Assembly (NCBI GenBank): GCA_011800805.1
Contig: MPNW01000105.1
Span: 222,911 to 286,910, forward strand
Source: Hirudo medicinalis
Taxonomy: Eukaryota; Annelida; Clitellata; Hirudinida; Hirudinidae
DNA length: 64,000 nt
Direction: 5' to 3'
Part shown: positions 1 to 13,292 of the stretch, in pieces
How positions within the stretch are numbered: the first letter of the stretch is position 1
Layout of the letters: every line of letters begins with the position of its first letter
The notes under the pieces: model-generated
Databases searched by the model: none
Seen by the model: the letters and a program-made list of their open reading frames with translations, nothing else
Told to the model about the DNA's origin: nothing
Program-made: the position numbers and the translations under genes

Positions 1-3000
1 TGTATTATCGTCGATTAATAATAATAATAATTTTGAAATAATTAAAATAAATAAACTAATCAACAAAGCATCATCAACCCCTGATGCATCTCCGTGTGCA
101 CAGACTGGAAATGCATAAATTGAAGGGAAGCATCCTGCTGAGGGAAGGAGCCAGAAAAGCATTCGGCATTCATCAATCTTGCCGACCGGGCGTGTTACCG
201 GTTCTAAATTTCCGAATGCATGTGCACTTCCACATAGGACTGGCAAGTTTTTGAGGAGGAGTTTACTTTGAAGAATGTCTTTCGATAGCAGACATTAATC
301 ACAATCCGCCATGTCGATGACATGAGAACGATGTTGACAGTGATGATAATAATAAGATAGCCCTGTCGATGACTGGAGATGATGACAAACAAAACGTAAA
401 TTCTTAATCATTCCAACGCCATGCAACAATTAGATATGATTAAAGATTAAAAGTACCCTCCCGCCCCAAGCACGACCTCACATTTTAAGGTGACATGCTC
501 CACTACCCTCGCATGTACGCATTGAACCATCCAAACACATTCGCTGGGAGGAAATTTTATAGCGGCTGTCTCAGTTAATTTGGGCAAATTATTCTCGCGG
601 TGCCATCTCGGGGTATATGTGCTGTGGCTGTGCAGTCGACATCTTCGAAAGTTACAGACTGCAACCACAAAAGTGCAACTACATTCATACGTTCACTGAG
701 GATTTTTAAATGGGATATAAGGACGCCGATATTTTCAGAATGTTTGAACGAGTGGAATTGAAAAACAAAACAAAAACTGAGACACACCGAAGACATTCCG
801 GAGACGGAAAAGAAGCTCAAGGAGTCATGCGTGGATCTGCGTCAGTCCTCGTCATAATCTCCCATGACTGGCGTGCAGATCGGACGTCGGAGAAAGTCGA
901 TTCGGAAAAGTAATGAGAACTTTTCCAGTAGGAAAAGCGGAAGTTATTTTCGGGTTAAAAATTAAACACGACATTGAAATAAACAGCACACGGGGAAAAA
1001 TCCACCTCCGTCATTCCTTGTTCTCATTTCCAGTCAATCTTTTCCGGGCAACCGCGGATCAGCGACCGTGCCACGGTGATGCGACAGCTAGGGGGGTCGG
1101 GGGGTCGGTACACGGTCGTGCACGTCTGACCGGGCCAAAATTAAGCAAGTAAATTGGCCACGCCATCAGACCACCCGCAGCACGTGATTTCGAAGATAAT
1201 CAGGCTACTTAATTAACCCTGGCGGAGAGCCATTAGAATGTTCTCTCCCGTCTAATTAAAATCCAGTACGTCCCAATGGCAAGTAAGCGGTATAGATTGT
1301 AATTTTAACCCGTGTTACAACGTGCCATGATGAGGTAGAGGCGGTTAAAATAGGCCAACTTATCTTTTGACAAAATAATGTTCCGGCTCATTTGGAAAGT
1401 GTCGTTTGCAAAACTATTCCGTTGAGAGGATGGAATGAAAAGACTGTTGACATTCATCACAAATCAACGAGGGTGATTTACGAGGGAGTATTCAATAAAA
1501 AAAATCGGAGGAGCAGCCGGTTGGACCTTTTGTCTCCGCAGAGGAGAATAAAGGACATTCACGGACAACCCCTGATTTATTCTCCTACTCCTATTTTTCC
1601 CCAATCAAGTGCATTTTGTCAACCTCTAGAGAATAAGCTGAAGTGAATCCAACGGCTAGCCAAAGTAGAATGCCAAGAGCGTGCTCTGCTTCTCCTCACC
1701 CTGGCATTAATCTGCCATCCTTGGTTTATGAAAATAACTTTTACCCATCGTCTAGGGTCAGGTATTGCGGGACTTAAAATTGCTCGCGAAGGCAATTTCT
1801 TTCTGCTTAGGATTTTGTTCGGACCGAGCGCTAGTAGATCAAGAAAGCAGTAAAATAATTTGCTGGGACAAATAAAGAGTCGATAAATGTGGGGGAAGTC
1901 AGAAAAAACACCCCTCTCGTGGCTCCCAAGTGGGTCGTAGACGTTTCTTGATCGATTGAATTTCCTTGGCCAACACCAGAATTACACTCCGGAATCTCGA
2001 CCGGCAAATCACCTCCGAACGGTGCTCCAGTCCCTCTGTTGAGCGCCAAAAAAATATTTTCTTTCCATCATTCAGGGGTTGGCCTTAAAACTTCGAAATC
2101 ATTTTTAACATAGTGGTTTAGAGAGTGGCCGACCGACCGAGAGTACAGGTGAACGTTATTCTTCTTTCATCCAGCTGACATAGCGTGCATTGTTGCTATT
2201 CTGTTATCGCCAAATAGTTCTTCAAGTCTACAGTCGTCCTCGAAAACTCTATTAGCGGCAAAAGCAGCCCCGAGCGAAGAAAGTGTGATTTTGTCGATTC
2301 GTCTTCTTAAATTCTGGCGCCCGCCAACATCGGAGTCGATATTTCTTCTCCTTCCTTCAAATGCTAATCAAGACACCTCAACAGACGCTCGAAGGCTCCA
2401 GGGATCCATCGGACTATGCGTGAATATTCCAGGGTGTCGACGTCGGTCACGTGTGCTATTTGCAGTCGTGGAGACGTTTTACCAGGAGATGAACATCGCA
2501 AGCGGTCAGAAACGACCAGGTTTGTTTGGTACGTGGACACGATAAAAATTTTCCTCACAAAAAAAAAACAACAACAAAACAAACACGGATCCAATACTCG
2601 CACACGATCAACTCGACAATCGGAAGATGAAGCCAATTTCAGCTCCAGTAATCGTTGCCATGGAAGCAGGAGATATTTCGATTTCAAGGTTTATAAAAAA
2701 ATGCCCACACAAATCATTGGCAGGTGCGACCGTGTAAACCGCGGCAGCTGTAAATGCGAACAGACCTTATGCTCGATCCATTGGACCAAACGAGGGTCTG
2801 AGCTCCCAGTTCTGCCCAGCAGGTTTTTTAATCAACTCGAGAATATTACCGTCGACGACCGACGATTGATGATGGGTTGGTTGTGCACGATTTCTCGAAA
2901 GGAGGGAAAACTGGAGCAGACGTGATGGAGAGACGAGGCCCAAAGTATTAGCGACGCGGCAATAATTACACACTTTGCATGGCGGATGATGACGTTAATT

Positions 3001-6000
3001 GCATCGGCGAACTGCATGCATCATTTAGGCTGCAGTGACCATTGCGTGTCAATACGACATGCACTCCCTTCCTCCCGTTGTATAAGTTTCTTGTTGAATG
3101 CTCAAAAAATAATCAAATATTTGGGAGACAAATGCGCAAAACTTCGTGAAAGTAATAACTAAAATAGGGTGATTCTTTCGAGCCGTTAAAAGAAAATTTA
3201 TTCGACAAGAAGAGATTGAAGCACCTTTGATCCCACAAACGCGAGGAGGCCGTGAGAGGAAATTCGTCGTAAAGTATGCTGCGCCCAACGTTCTCAAACA
3301 TCGGAGCAGGTATCGCACAGGTAACTGGACGATTAAACAACACAAAAAGAAAAAAAATAACGAAATTGGAAAAGAAAAAAAAAACACGAAAATATAACGA
3401 GCGGATTTGTCGTATAAAAAGAGGAAAATCCAAAATAAATTGCGGTCACATCGTGGAATGTCAGTTGTGATGCGAGCCAACAAATCGTGAAAAATGGCAG
3501 GAAGTCTTCAGGACCCCCCAAAAGTTGATGCGGCGGACTTAAATTATTCGCATCAAAAGACTACAAATAAGTTCGGCTTAAGAATTATAAACCAGCTCGA
3601 AAATGATGAAATATAGAGGCCAACGGTGATCACTGCCAGTCTTTGTTTGGGCTAGTATTTTTTTCGTCCGACATAAAGGAAAATATGTTTAAGAGGTGGA
3701 TTTGCTCTTTAAATCATTCCATTCCCGAATCCAGCCTCAAGTGGTATTCTTGGAGATTAAGGAAAAACGAATGCTTTTGATTCTAGTGGACAGAACAAGC
3801 CCATCAATGATATCAGTAGGTTGGGAATGAATTCCTAGCGTAGGAACATCAATCAAAAAAAAGTCCCTTGCAAAATACACAGGCTGTCATTCGGACACAG
3901 ACGTCAGCATCGACTGGGATGCGTTTATCTGTAAAATTGATAGCTTGGCCCCCTGAATACATATTTGACGCATCCATCTTATTTCCAACTAAAAACATGC
4001 ACAAATAAAATGAACTCTTGACACCGATGTGCCAAGGTCGTTGAGGATATTCGGGTCTTGTTTGAGTAACGAAGCTCGTTGTGCAATTCATGCGTAGGGT
4101 TCTAGATCCAATGAAAAGACAATATCCAGGAACCAAAGGCAAACCTAACAGATCCTCGACCGCGCAGAAAGAAGGATTTATTTTATTTATTTATTTGTCC
4201 CTACACATGTAGAATCTAAACATCTGCTAAGCACCGAGCCATCGGACTATCAATAAAAGCAAATTAAACCTGCCGGCTAATTAATGTAATGTGACGAAAT
4301 AATTCTGCTGACGAGGAAGAGGAAGACGAAGAGGAGGAGGAGGGGGGAAGAGGGTGTTAATCAGAAGGACAGTTCAAGGTGGACGTGGAGAATGAATTGG
4401 CGCCAGTTACAATAATGTGACATAATACCTGGGGATCAATGCCTAATCCGTCAGATAAATCGCCAGGTGGTGTCCAACAAATCAGGACCGAGGCTGAGGA
4501 CAATCGGTCATAAAAACGTCAAAACGAGATCAAAGAAGAAGAGGAAGAAAGCGAAGAGCAGGAAATTGAAAAGATCGCCCGCCTCAAAATGTAAATCAGC
4601 CATCTAATTAACTAACAGCTCCACGGTCATGGTTGACATGACAGTAATCGAAATTGCGATTGAAAATATTAGTTCCACTCTGCTTGTTGCGCATTTTCAC
4701 GGCGCCAGTGTTCGGATCGAGGATTTCTGGCGTTTATGCCAAAGATCGCTTGGAACGGGCATCTGAGTGGATGTCATATTGCCCGTGATGTCTCCAATGG
4801 ATTCTGTTGCAGACACGCCAATTAAAAGCATTGCTTGCTTACCTGTCGAGATAAAACACCACCTTCGAGGGGAAGAAATGAGAGAAGTTTGTGCTTGAAA
4901 TGAGTTTGCAGCTTGAAAATCATTGACAAAACATAAAAACATACTTTAAAGTTCACGAAAATAACCACGCATCCTAAAAGCGAGGGCGAATATTTAAAGC
5001 AATATCGTAATAAAAAAAAAACTAATTACATAAAGGCAGACGACAAAACCGTGACGGTTGCAGGCAGGTCCGTCTCTTAAGTAATTTTCCATTCACCATT
5101 CAGTGCACTTATGCGAATGAGGCGCTAAAAAGATCTAAATATGGAAACGAAATTTCTCCAGATGTGAATTTTTCTTGTTTTGAGAAAAGAAATTGTTTTT
5201 GTTTCTGAAGTAAAAACATGCCAATCTCGAGTAGACAAGCGAACAGGTCTTTGTCTTCTGATCACAGCGATACCGGGAAATAGATGAATATTATAGTACG
5301 TACACACAAATAATACTCGTAACATTCGAAACAGGTGATTATTGCGGTCAGCAAATGATTATGTTTGTTTTTTGTTCTCTTTCAAACAAAAATTAAAACC
5401 ACGCCGACGACGCTCCGAAACAAACCAATCTGGGCAACGATGTAGACTTAACGAGGAATTCTAAAAATGCTTTGAAAAATGAGAAAAGCAAATGAGAAAA
5501 ATATAGACTGGAAATCCCCCTGTATCTAATTTCTCTTCAACCCTGGTACGAGGAGAATATAAATAAGCGGATGAAAACATAAGTGACATCATTTCAATGA
5601 ATCCGAGAAATATCAAGATCGATAGCTTGGAAGAATGGGGCATGAAAATGTTCCCCTACTTAAAAAGAGATGAGGTCATGCCCTCAGTCCTGTTGACGGA
5701 ACTTTCTTGGAGCGTTACTCCACACTCTGACGTAACAACAGCAACACAGCAAACAGGTAGGAGAAGCAGCTTTTTGCAATGCTAGAAGGAGTTTTAGATC
5801 TTTCAGAAATCACATTTCCTATCTCCCCATCTCAACTCATCTCAACTCGAGTCTACTCATATCCTTCATAATGCTTCGGATTATTATGTAATATTGTAAC
5901 CTTAATTACAACGTCGTTTGAAGGCATAAATTAAACTCAGAACAATTTATCTAATTCCTGTTTTTTATTGTTCATCCTGGACAGGCTATTTGTTTTGACC

Positions 6001-9000
6001 GAAGATAAATGGCAGGCATTCGTTTGAGATGTCGTCAATAATAAATATTTGAGGAAGGAAGTTTAATCGCATTTTAATGCTTGGAGTTTGAACACCGGAG
6101 CAAGGAAGGTGTTATCAAGCCGAAATAGAAATAAAGAGGCAAACTTTCTGCTCCTCTCCCGAGTTATAAAGGTGTGTGCGAGGTCGGATCACACCCCAGG
6201 AGTTCAGATGAAACAGTTGCCTGCAAATTACTTGACACTCATCGCTCCAGAGATAGAAACTAAAATTACAACCAAGAAAAGAAACAATTAGTCAAGTTCT
6301 CGAGCGAGTGTCGACATCCGAAGGCTAAACTAGGAGCGGAGAAAGTACAATTTCGAATGTTATCAACAACGTTGGAGCGAGAACCGGCCGTAAGCGGAAG
6401 TCGACATTCTATTGTCTTATTATTGCTTATTAGTGTCGCAAGGAGAACATCTAAACTCGTTTAAACCGAGTTAAAGTGATTTTGTATTTTATCACTTACC
6501 AATGAAATAATTCATCGAATGACATTATCCAACTTTTATCACATTCGGTTGCGTTGAAGCACAAATCATTTCACGAGGACACACGTACAGCAGCTAAAAA
6601 TTTCCAATTGAAATTTTGTCAGAGATCCAGCATCAATGCAATCTAGAGACAAAAAAAACACAATTCATAAAACGAAAGATAAAAAAAAGCCCCACAAATA
6701 ACTCTCGCAACATTAACCTTTTTAAATGCGGTCTCATTTCTGAAAATGTATTTTGCAGAGGAGAATATGGAAAATAAAATAATAAACATCCGCCAAGGAA
6801 AGACATCATCCGGACATTTAGAACAAAGAATCGAGAGAAGAATGTATTCATCCTCATCCTCCTCCATTCGAAATTGGTTAAGCAGGGATGTACGACCGGA
6901 CGCAAAGTCCACCGAAGTCTTCAATCAGTGTCGACATGTCTGTGCCCTTAAAACTTCCATCAAATGATCCCGGTAGAAATTTAATGTTGTAAAATTGTTA
7001 ACATCTCGAGCACTGTACGTATTTGGAGCAAACGAGAAATTTTTTTCAACAACAACAACGACAACGACGAGGAGGAGGAGGAGGAGGAGGAGGAGGAGGC
7101 AGTGAATGGGAAGAGATTTCCGTTTGCAACAAGAAACTACAATGAGATTTCTGTTTTTTTTACCTCGCAATTTAAAACCTCCTCGCATAAATAGGAGCTT
7201 ATTCTAAATAGTTTATGCCCGGAATCTTAAAAATTTTATGGCCCGAATGAAAAGGTGATTTAACGAGGGAAGAATTTCCAGCAATACTCAAGTATTAAGA
7301 GTCGTCTGCCTCATCCCTAAATCCCCTCTATTAACGTGCTGATGGCCACATTCAACGGAAGCCTTCAACAGCGTCGTCGGGTTCCTGCGACGTGAAAAAG
7401 ACCGGTGGTTCCTAGGTTGGAGTGGAATACAATCAATGATGTAAATGAGCGCCACTTAGCCGTCGATCCGCAGATGAAATTCAACCTGAAAACGAGCTCA
7501 TGGAACGGAGAAGAGAGATCGAGATAATAAGAGAGATGGATGGGAGGAAATGTTGGCTTCCAATCGGGAAAGCAGTTATTAAAAATTGGCAATGAAATGC
7601 AATTTGGGGGGTCCAATGCATAAACAAACATTAGGAAGACGCGGGCTGGAGGGTTGTTGTTTTAGTGCCTCCTCTGGAAAGAATTACGACATCATGCCGA
7701 TACCTCGTGCAAAGCCCCCGCTAATGAAGCGTAATGAAAGCAAATATGACGCTTAATCTGGTTCCTATGCATTGTTCCTATGAAGACGCTCTTCTTGGAC
7801 GCCTTTGAAGCTGCAGTAAGTAGCTCAGGTGCAGACCACCGTAGGAATTATTACACCACTCTGGGTCCTAAAGTAGCTATTTGTCGAGAGCACTAGACAA
7901 TGGACAATTAAAGCCCAAGAAATGGCATCGTTACCTTCTCATAAATATTTCTCAGAGTCAGATTAGATTCTTTGTTTAAAATAATTATTCCCGAGCATAA
8001 ATAAGAAGGCAAATGAAGTTGTTTAAGAGTCCCCTCAAAGTGGCCTTTATATTGCGCTTTATTGATTGCCCCATCTCCGGTTTGAATTGCCAGCCATGAC
8101 TGATGGCAGTTCATATTTCTCTCCGAGATAAATCATCTCATAGCATAGGGGGCGATAGATTAGCAGGACAGTGAATAGAGATGATTTTCGCAAAATGATT
8201 CCTCATTCAGTTCTCCTGAGATCACTTAACTGCCGAACATGAAAGAAATTCCATCGTGGAAAATGCATTCACCCTGATAAAAACACGGGTACTTGTTAAT
8301 CGTCAGCTTTGTCTTTGAACGCGCCCACATTAAAAGAGTAATTAAAAGCTGAGCAAAAATGTTTCAAATGCAAACACCCCAAAGCAAAAAAAAAAGATTT
8401 CCATAAATAAACTTTCGGCTAATGCGGGCAAATTTTGAGAGAAAAGCTGGATAACTCGAGGCCAATGCCTTCCATTGATGCATCAATCTTCAAGTTAGAT
8501 GGATGCAAAACGCTTCCGTAATTTGGCACGAGTCCCGGTTTTTTCTGAATACTTAAATTTTAATCACCGATATTTTTGTCTGGAACCGCCATTAACGTCG
8601 AATACGCTGAAGACCAGGAGGATCAAAGCAACGTCTGTTTCCTTGTTAGGAGTGATTGAACATTCAGTCGATCAACATCAATTTATCAACAAAATTATTT
8701 CATTAATCAAGAATTCATTACGGTTCTTGTAAGCTTCAGTCAGAATTTGATTGAGATGATAAGCCGATGTGAATTGGAGAGTATAAAAAGAAGAAGCAGT
8801 CTTCATTAAGAAATGCAATAGTCGCGCAAAAAATCTGGAGTAACTGCGTAATTTAATATTCACTCGAGCGAAGGTCCATAATGCGATGGGGAGTGAGAAC
8901 AGTTAGAATCGTGGAGCTCGCACCAGTTAACCGCAGTGCCCATCGGGGCGTGTCAGCAGCTCAACGAACAAAACGACGACGACACTCTCTCGATACATTC

Positions 9001-11749
9001 CAAAGAAACATCTGAGCAAATGTTTCCAATTCTCATCGTCAGATGGGCACTTACATTAGACCTTCTCTTGAGAGTCAAGAGGAATACAAATTGACGGATG
9101 ATGGGGAGTAATTATCAAAGTGGTGGATTCTCAACGATATTTTAAAAGAAAGTTCAAAAACTACCGGCAACGATTCTCAGAACGTGCGCATCCCGATACT
9201 TTTGATAACGTTCGGAGAAAACAGTGGATCTAAAGCCATCGTAAACCGCAAGTATTAATAATCTTAAGAAGCGTTGAGAAGCTACAACGGAAGAGGTAAG
9301 CGGGACAATAAAGAAAATAAAGATAATATGATGAAACTCTGCTGAGGCTTAACAAGGGCGCCCCTAGAATATTAAACGCAGTTTTGTAAGCATAGGCATA
9401 AGAATCAGGTCGTCTGAATAGAATGTGAACCCAAGAATATGAACATTGAGTTATTAAAAAAAAACAAAAAACAATTGCAATATTTTTAGCACTTCTGAGG
9501 AAGACAAGAAATAGAAATAGAAGAAAAACAGTAGATAATGTGCTAATGTTTGGCAACCATTGATGACAGGATTACAGAATTAATGATCAGCTACAAGTTC
9601 ATTAAAATATCTTTAAAAAATTTTACCAATATTCAAGCAGGCAATCTATGACTGATGAATCAGAAGTATTTTACTGAAGAAGATATGATGGGAAAACAAT
9701 GGAAAAAAGAGAAGAGACGACTTAGCTCTATTGAACAACTGTAAAATCTGTTATGCTGTACTAAAGCAAACATAAAGTCTACCATAAAATTGGCCTGGTT
9801 TTGTTTTTATGCCATACATTTTTCAGAGAAGAAATTGACAAATCTCCTTTGTAAATATTACATTTAATTCTAAAATTGTAAGAGCAATATTTCTCCCCAG
9901 GTATCTCCAAGAGAATTACAAATTGATAAAGAAGAATTTTTAATTTTCCATTACAAAGCAGAAGATGAATTGTGCCTTCCTCTCGCTTAAACAATGAATG
10001 TTCAGCTGGTGTTAAGTTCTAGAAACTCCCCTTAATGCAGCAAGAAAAACAACAGACATCATGAAATGTGATCGCTGAATATTACCACTCCCTCAGAGTT
10101 TGGTGCTCAAGGTAACAAAGTTAATTCAGTAACTAGTTTGTATGAAAGAGTGGTACAAGTACAAACTCAAAACCATTTTAAATGAAAGTAGTTGCCAGGT
10201 GAATGATGGATTAATGTTAGCAAGTTGGTTGTAACTTCTAGCCATAACCTTCTCAAAAAATAATCAGGAGCATGATTTTCAAGAAAAAAATTAGGAGCAC
10301 ATTTATAAAAAAAAAAGGTTAAAGTGATTGTTTCAAAATAACAACGACACAACAAAAATCAATGTTTCAATCATTCGTAGGAGCTCCGATCCAAGTAGAG
10401 CCGCTTCCTCTGATACGTCAATAACTTTCCTTAGCTGATTTAGATGGATGTAAAATTATACCACAAATGTGCTTAGCGTGCCCCATCCGTGAAAGAAAAT
10501 CTAGTCCATAAAATGGTTAAAAACTATCGAAATAAATATTCTGATGAGAAATTTCATAAGGAAGCCTCACATAACTTGATATAAATTATTGCCATTTTTA
10601 AGTGCGGGTGAAAAAAGTTAAAGGCGACATTCAGGTCACACGTTAAAACATCCTCTTTAAGTGCACAAACCCGGCCTTCGACCTTCCAGATAGATTGAGC
10701 ACTTGTTAGAAAATGTTTGATGTAATCAGCCACATTTGTTAAAGTGCAACTTGAAGGTTTCAATGGCTTGGAATAAGGAAAGTAAAATCGATAGAAGTGG
10801 AGATTCATAAATGCTGTGGGAGTTGAGGACACCGAATATGTTTGCAAAAAAGAGTAAGCAACACAATCTCAAGATGGCTGTTTGATGAGGAATAAAAGAC
10901 ACTTCAAACACAACTACGGTCGTGCACATCAAGGAAAAAATAAATTTCTGTTTACATTTGGAAAACGTTCCCTTAGTCGATCCTTAATGGTTTACCTTGT
11001 GGAGTTGAATTCAGACAGCTAATGGCTTGCCATTAATAGGATGTTTGAAAGATACTCACCAAATTAAGAAGTATTATTAGGAGAAGTATTACTTATCATT
11101 ATTTGCTTAGAGTTGAATAAAAGTAGCTAACCAAGCAGAAATTGTTCAATATATTCTGAAACATGACTTAAGTTGACTACGAAGAACTTCCGACCTCAGC
11201 AAAACAACACACTTTCAAAATAATAACAAACCCGATCTTCAAACCCATCTCAGTTGAGAAAGTTAAAATCTCAAAGTGAAATCTCAAATCACTGATAGGA
11301 TATTTACACACGGTTAGTTCCACAGACAGGCTGACTCCAACAAACTGGGACCCCATTGATTGTTCCCTAGAGAGGCATTCAATGATTCTCAATTTATCTT
11401 CAACTGCTATTTTTCCCATCGGTTATGACTTTGTTTAGATTTCTATTTTATTGTTCCAAGAGCTAATTTTCGACTTCCGATTGTCCAATAAAAACTTTAT
11501 TGATAAAATATTTTTCCGGGAATTCCGCTAGCAATGTTATTTTAGAATTTAATTCTTTCTCGACATCTGACCTTAATCTCGCCAATTTCATATTGATGGT
11601 TTCGAATCAGACGACAAATCAGGAATTGTGCTTAGAAATTCAAGCATCAAGTGGGCGTCATTTCCCTTAGATAATTCATCATCATCATCATCATCGCCAT
11701 CATCCTCGTCATCATTAATTAGAAATTCTTAAAACGTTACAAAAAGCTG

Positions 11750-11815
11750 GACGGTGCTCTCATAACTGAGTTCGAAACCGTGTTACCATCGTGAGAGGCG
11801 AAAGTCTTAGCTATG
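11750..11815 (-). repeat. tRNA-like SINE fragment, family B
   Basis: On the minus strand this reads as a diverged tRNA-Glu-like sequence: GCTAAGACTTTCGCCTCTCA, then a B-box-like TTTCGAACTC, then GAGCACCGTCC. The better preserved copy at 15,203-15,287 shares these blocks, including the extension GAGCACCGTCC past the tRNA-like part. Two copies sharing sequence outside the tRNA body indicate a SINE rather than two tRNA genes. The partner LINE cannot be named from these pieces. Confidence 0.6.
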
Positions 11816-12104
11816 CGAGAGCGCGTTCCAATTTGAAAAAATGCCCGGGTATTATATGTGGAGGAGGCAGAATAGTTTGTGTGCTAACGGGGTGGGCTGC
11901 AGGGATGCATCCCCGTCTTTTGGGCCGATGCAAACACACATCTGCATGACTCACACCACTCAACCGAACACAATGAGACGCAGGACTGTTCTACCCCAAC
12001 ATCCCGCTAACATCGATTTGCTGAGAGCACCAACACAACCAACTACTTTCACTCATCGAATAAAAGTCAACAAAATGAAATAAAGGGAGCTGTATATTCA
12101 TCGT

Positions 12105-12187
12105 CTTCTCATCATCACTACCATAACCCGTATCACCATTATTCTCATCAGCAGCAGCACCATCATCATCGTCACGAGCATCACTGC

Positions 12188-12228
<41 letters not shown>

Positions 12229-12232
12229 CATC
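12105..12232. repeat. CAT/ATC triplet microsatellite
   Basis: A run of CAT units, perfect for about 40 bases near 12,188-12,230 and degenerate on the left. Read on the minus strand it gives a methionine-rich open frame that is an artefact of the repeat. Confidence 0.9.
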
Positions 12233-12780
12233 CCTGTAATTATTTTCATCATCACAACTTTCAGATGCTAGTCTCACCCTTGAGACACAATGTTTTTCAT
12301 ACAACTTGTTCCAACAGAAATCTTTCAAAGTTTAATTTGAATTTTCATTTAGATTCAACTTCTCCTCACTTCCATTCTAATTGCCTTGTTGAGACATGGA
12401 AGGAGATAAGAATCCATGAAAATTGAATGTTAAAAATAAACAGAAATAAATAAATACAATTCTGTTGAACGTAGCGAGAATCAGTATATAGAGAGCAACT
12501 GCGAGCTACACCGAAAGCATAATATCCCAATAAAGAAGGATTCAAGCATTGTAGGGAAGGATTTTTTTGATCATGGTTGTGCATAAATTGAGGAAATGAA
12601 ACAAAAAAATGTAAGAAAAAACAATGTCAGTACACAACCACAGCAATTACTCAGAGCAAGAAGTACAATCCGCACAGGTGCAAGAAGCAATTTGTGATTG
12701 ACTTTGTAATTATAAAATTATGAATGAAATTTTTTTTAAAACTCTGATGAAAAATTTTAAATAAAAAGAAAATTAAAAAC

Positions 12781-13292
12781 CTGCGTCTTCTTTCAATTCC
12801 GTCGACTCTGTTGAGGTAACCAGGAACACAGTCATGAAGTTCAGTCCAATCAGCATGCAGACCACAAACCCAACCATTGGAATGTCTGCTGATAATCCAC
12901 AAGTAGTTTTTCGATGTTCTGCAATCACATCTCTTTCGATTTTCAAAACACACACAAGGTTCTTTAAGACTGGTGTTTTTAACCAGATTTAGGCCAAAAT
13001 TTGTTCCTCCAGTCTTTTGTATGTGCAGAAATACAAAGACATCTGTGTCTTGATTGAATTCAAAATGCTTGTCCAAATCTTCCTCAGAAAAATTATTTAC
13101 AGCATTCAAGTAGCTCAGAGATTTGTATTGATGTTCAACAAGAGTTTCAGAGCTCACTGATGAATTCCATGAACATTTCTTCTCAGAACAAAAACAATCT
13201 AGAAGCAGAAAACCCGCTATGAAAAATACAAAAGTAATTACAGCGAGACACTTAATTTTTGTCTTTCTGCGATCAAATACTTTCCAAAACAT
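12781..13292 (-). CDS. Heparan-sulfate 6-O-sulfotransferase, first coding exon (partial gene)
   Basis: HS6ST enzymes are Golgi type II membrane proteins that move sulfate from PAPS to the 6-O position of glucosamine in heparan sulfate. This exon encodes a basic start MFWKVFDRRKTKIK, one hydrophobic anchor (about residues 15-32), a short stem, then FVFLHIQKTGGTNFG (about residues 86-100), the 5'-phosphosulfate loop that binds PAPS. It continues with cysteine pairs (CVCFENRKRCDC) and WVCGLHADWTELHDCVPG, a family hallmark. The exon ends after about 170 codons at a GTTTTT donor (phase 2), just before the expected region with the 3'-phosphate loop. That second exon is absent from the window, so the gene is cut by the left edge. 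The family call is firm; which paralogue is unknown. Confidence 0.9.

Larger units (their letters stand above)
1..12780. other. Gene-poor stretch, probably HS6ST intron 1
   Basis: I find no convincing coding exon here. The open frames are short, overlap on both strands, and the longest repetitive ones come from triplet repeats. The HS6ST-like exon at 12,781-13,292 is on the minus strand and ends in a splice donor facing this stretch. The large second exon typical of HS6ST genes is not visible, so this DNA is most simply read as part of that intron, with the rest of the gene beyond the left edge. Simple repeats include a GAG/GGA run near 7,064-7,100, a GA-rich patch near 4,312-4,350 and a CAT run at 12,150-12,230. 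A decayed SINE is at 11,750-11,815. Confidence 0.55.

Noticed and set aside
6925..7188. Leu/Val-run open frame on the minus strand
   Set aside because: The hydrophobic runs come from a GAG/ACA simple repeat; no homology or splice context.
12098..12328. Methionine-rich open frame on the minus strand
   Set aside because: It is the CAT microsatellite read in one frame.
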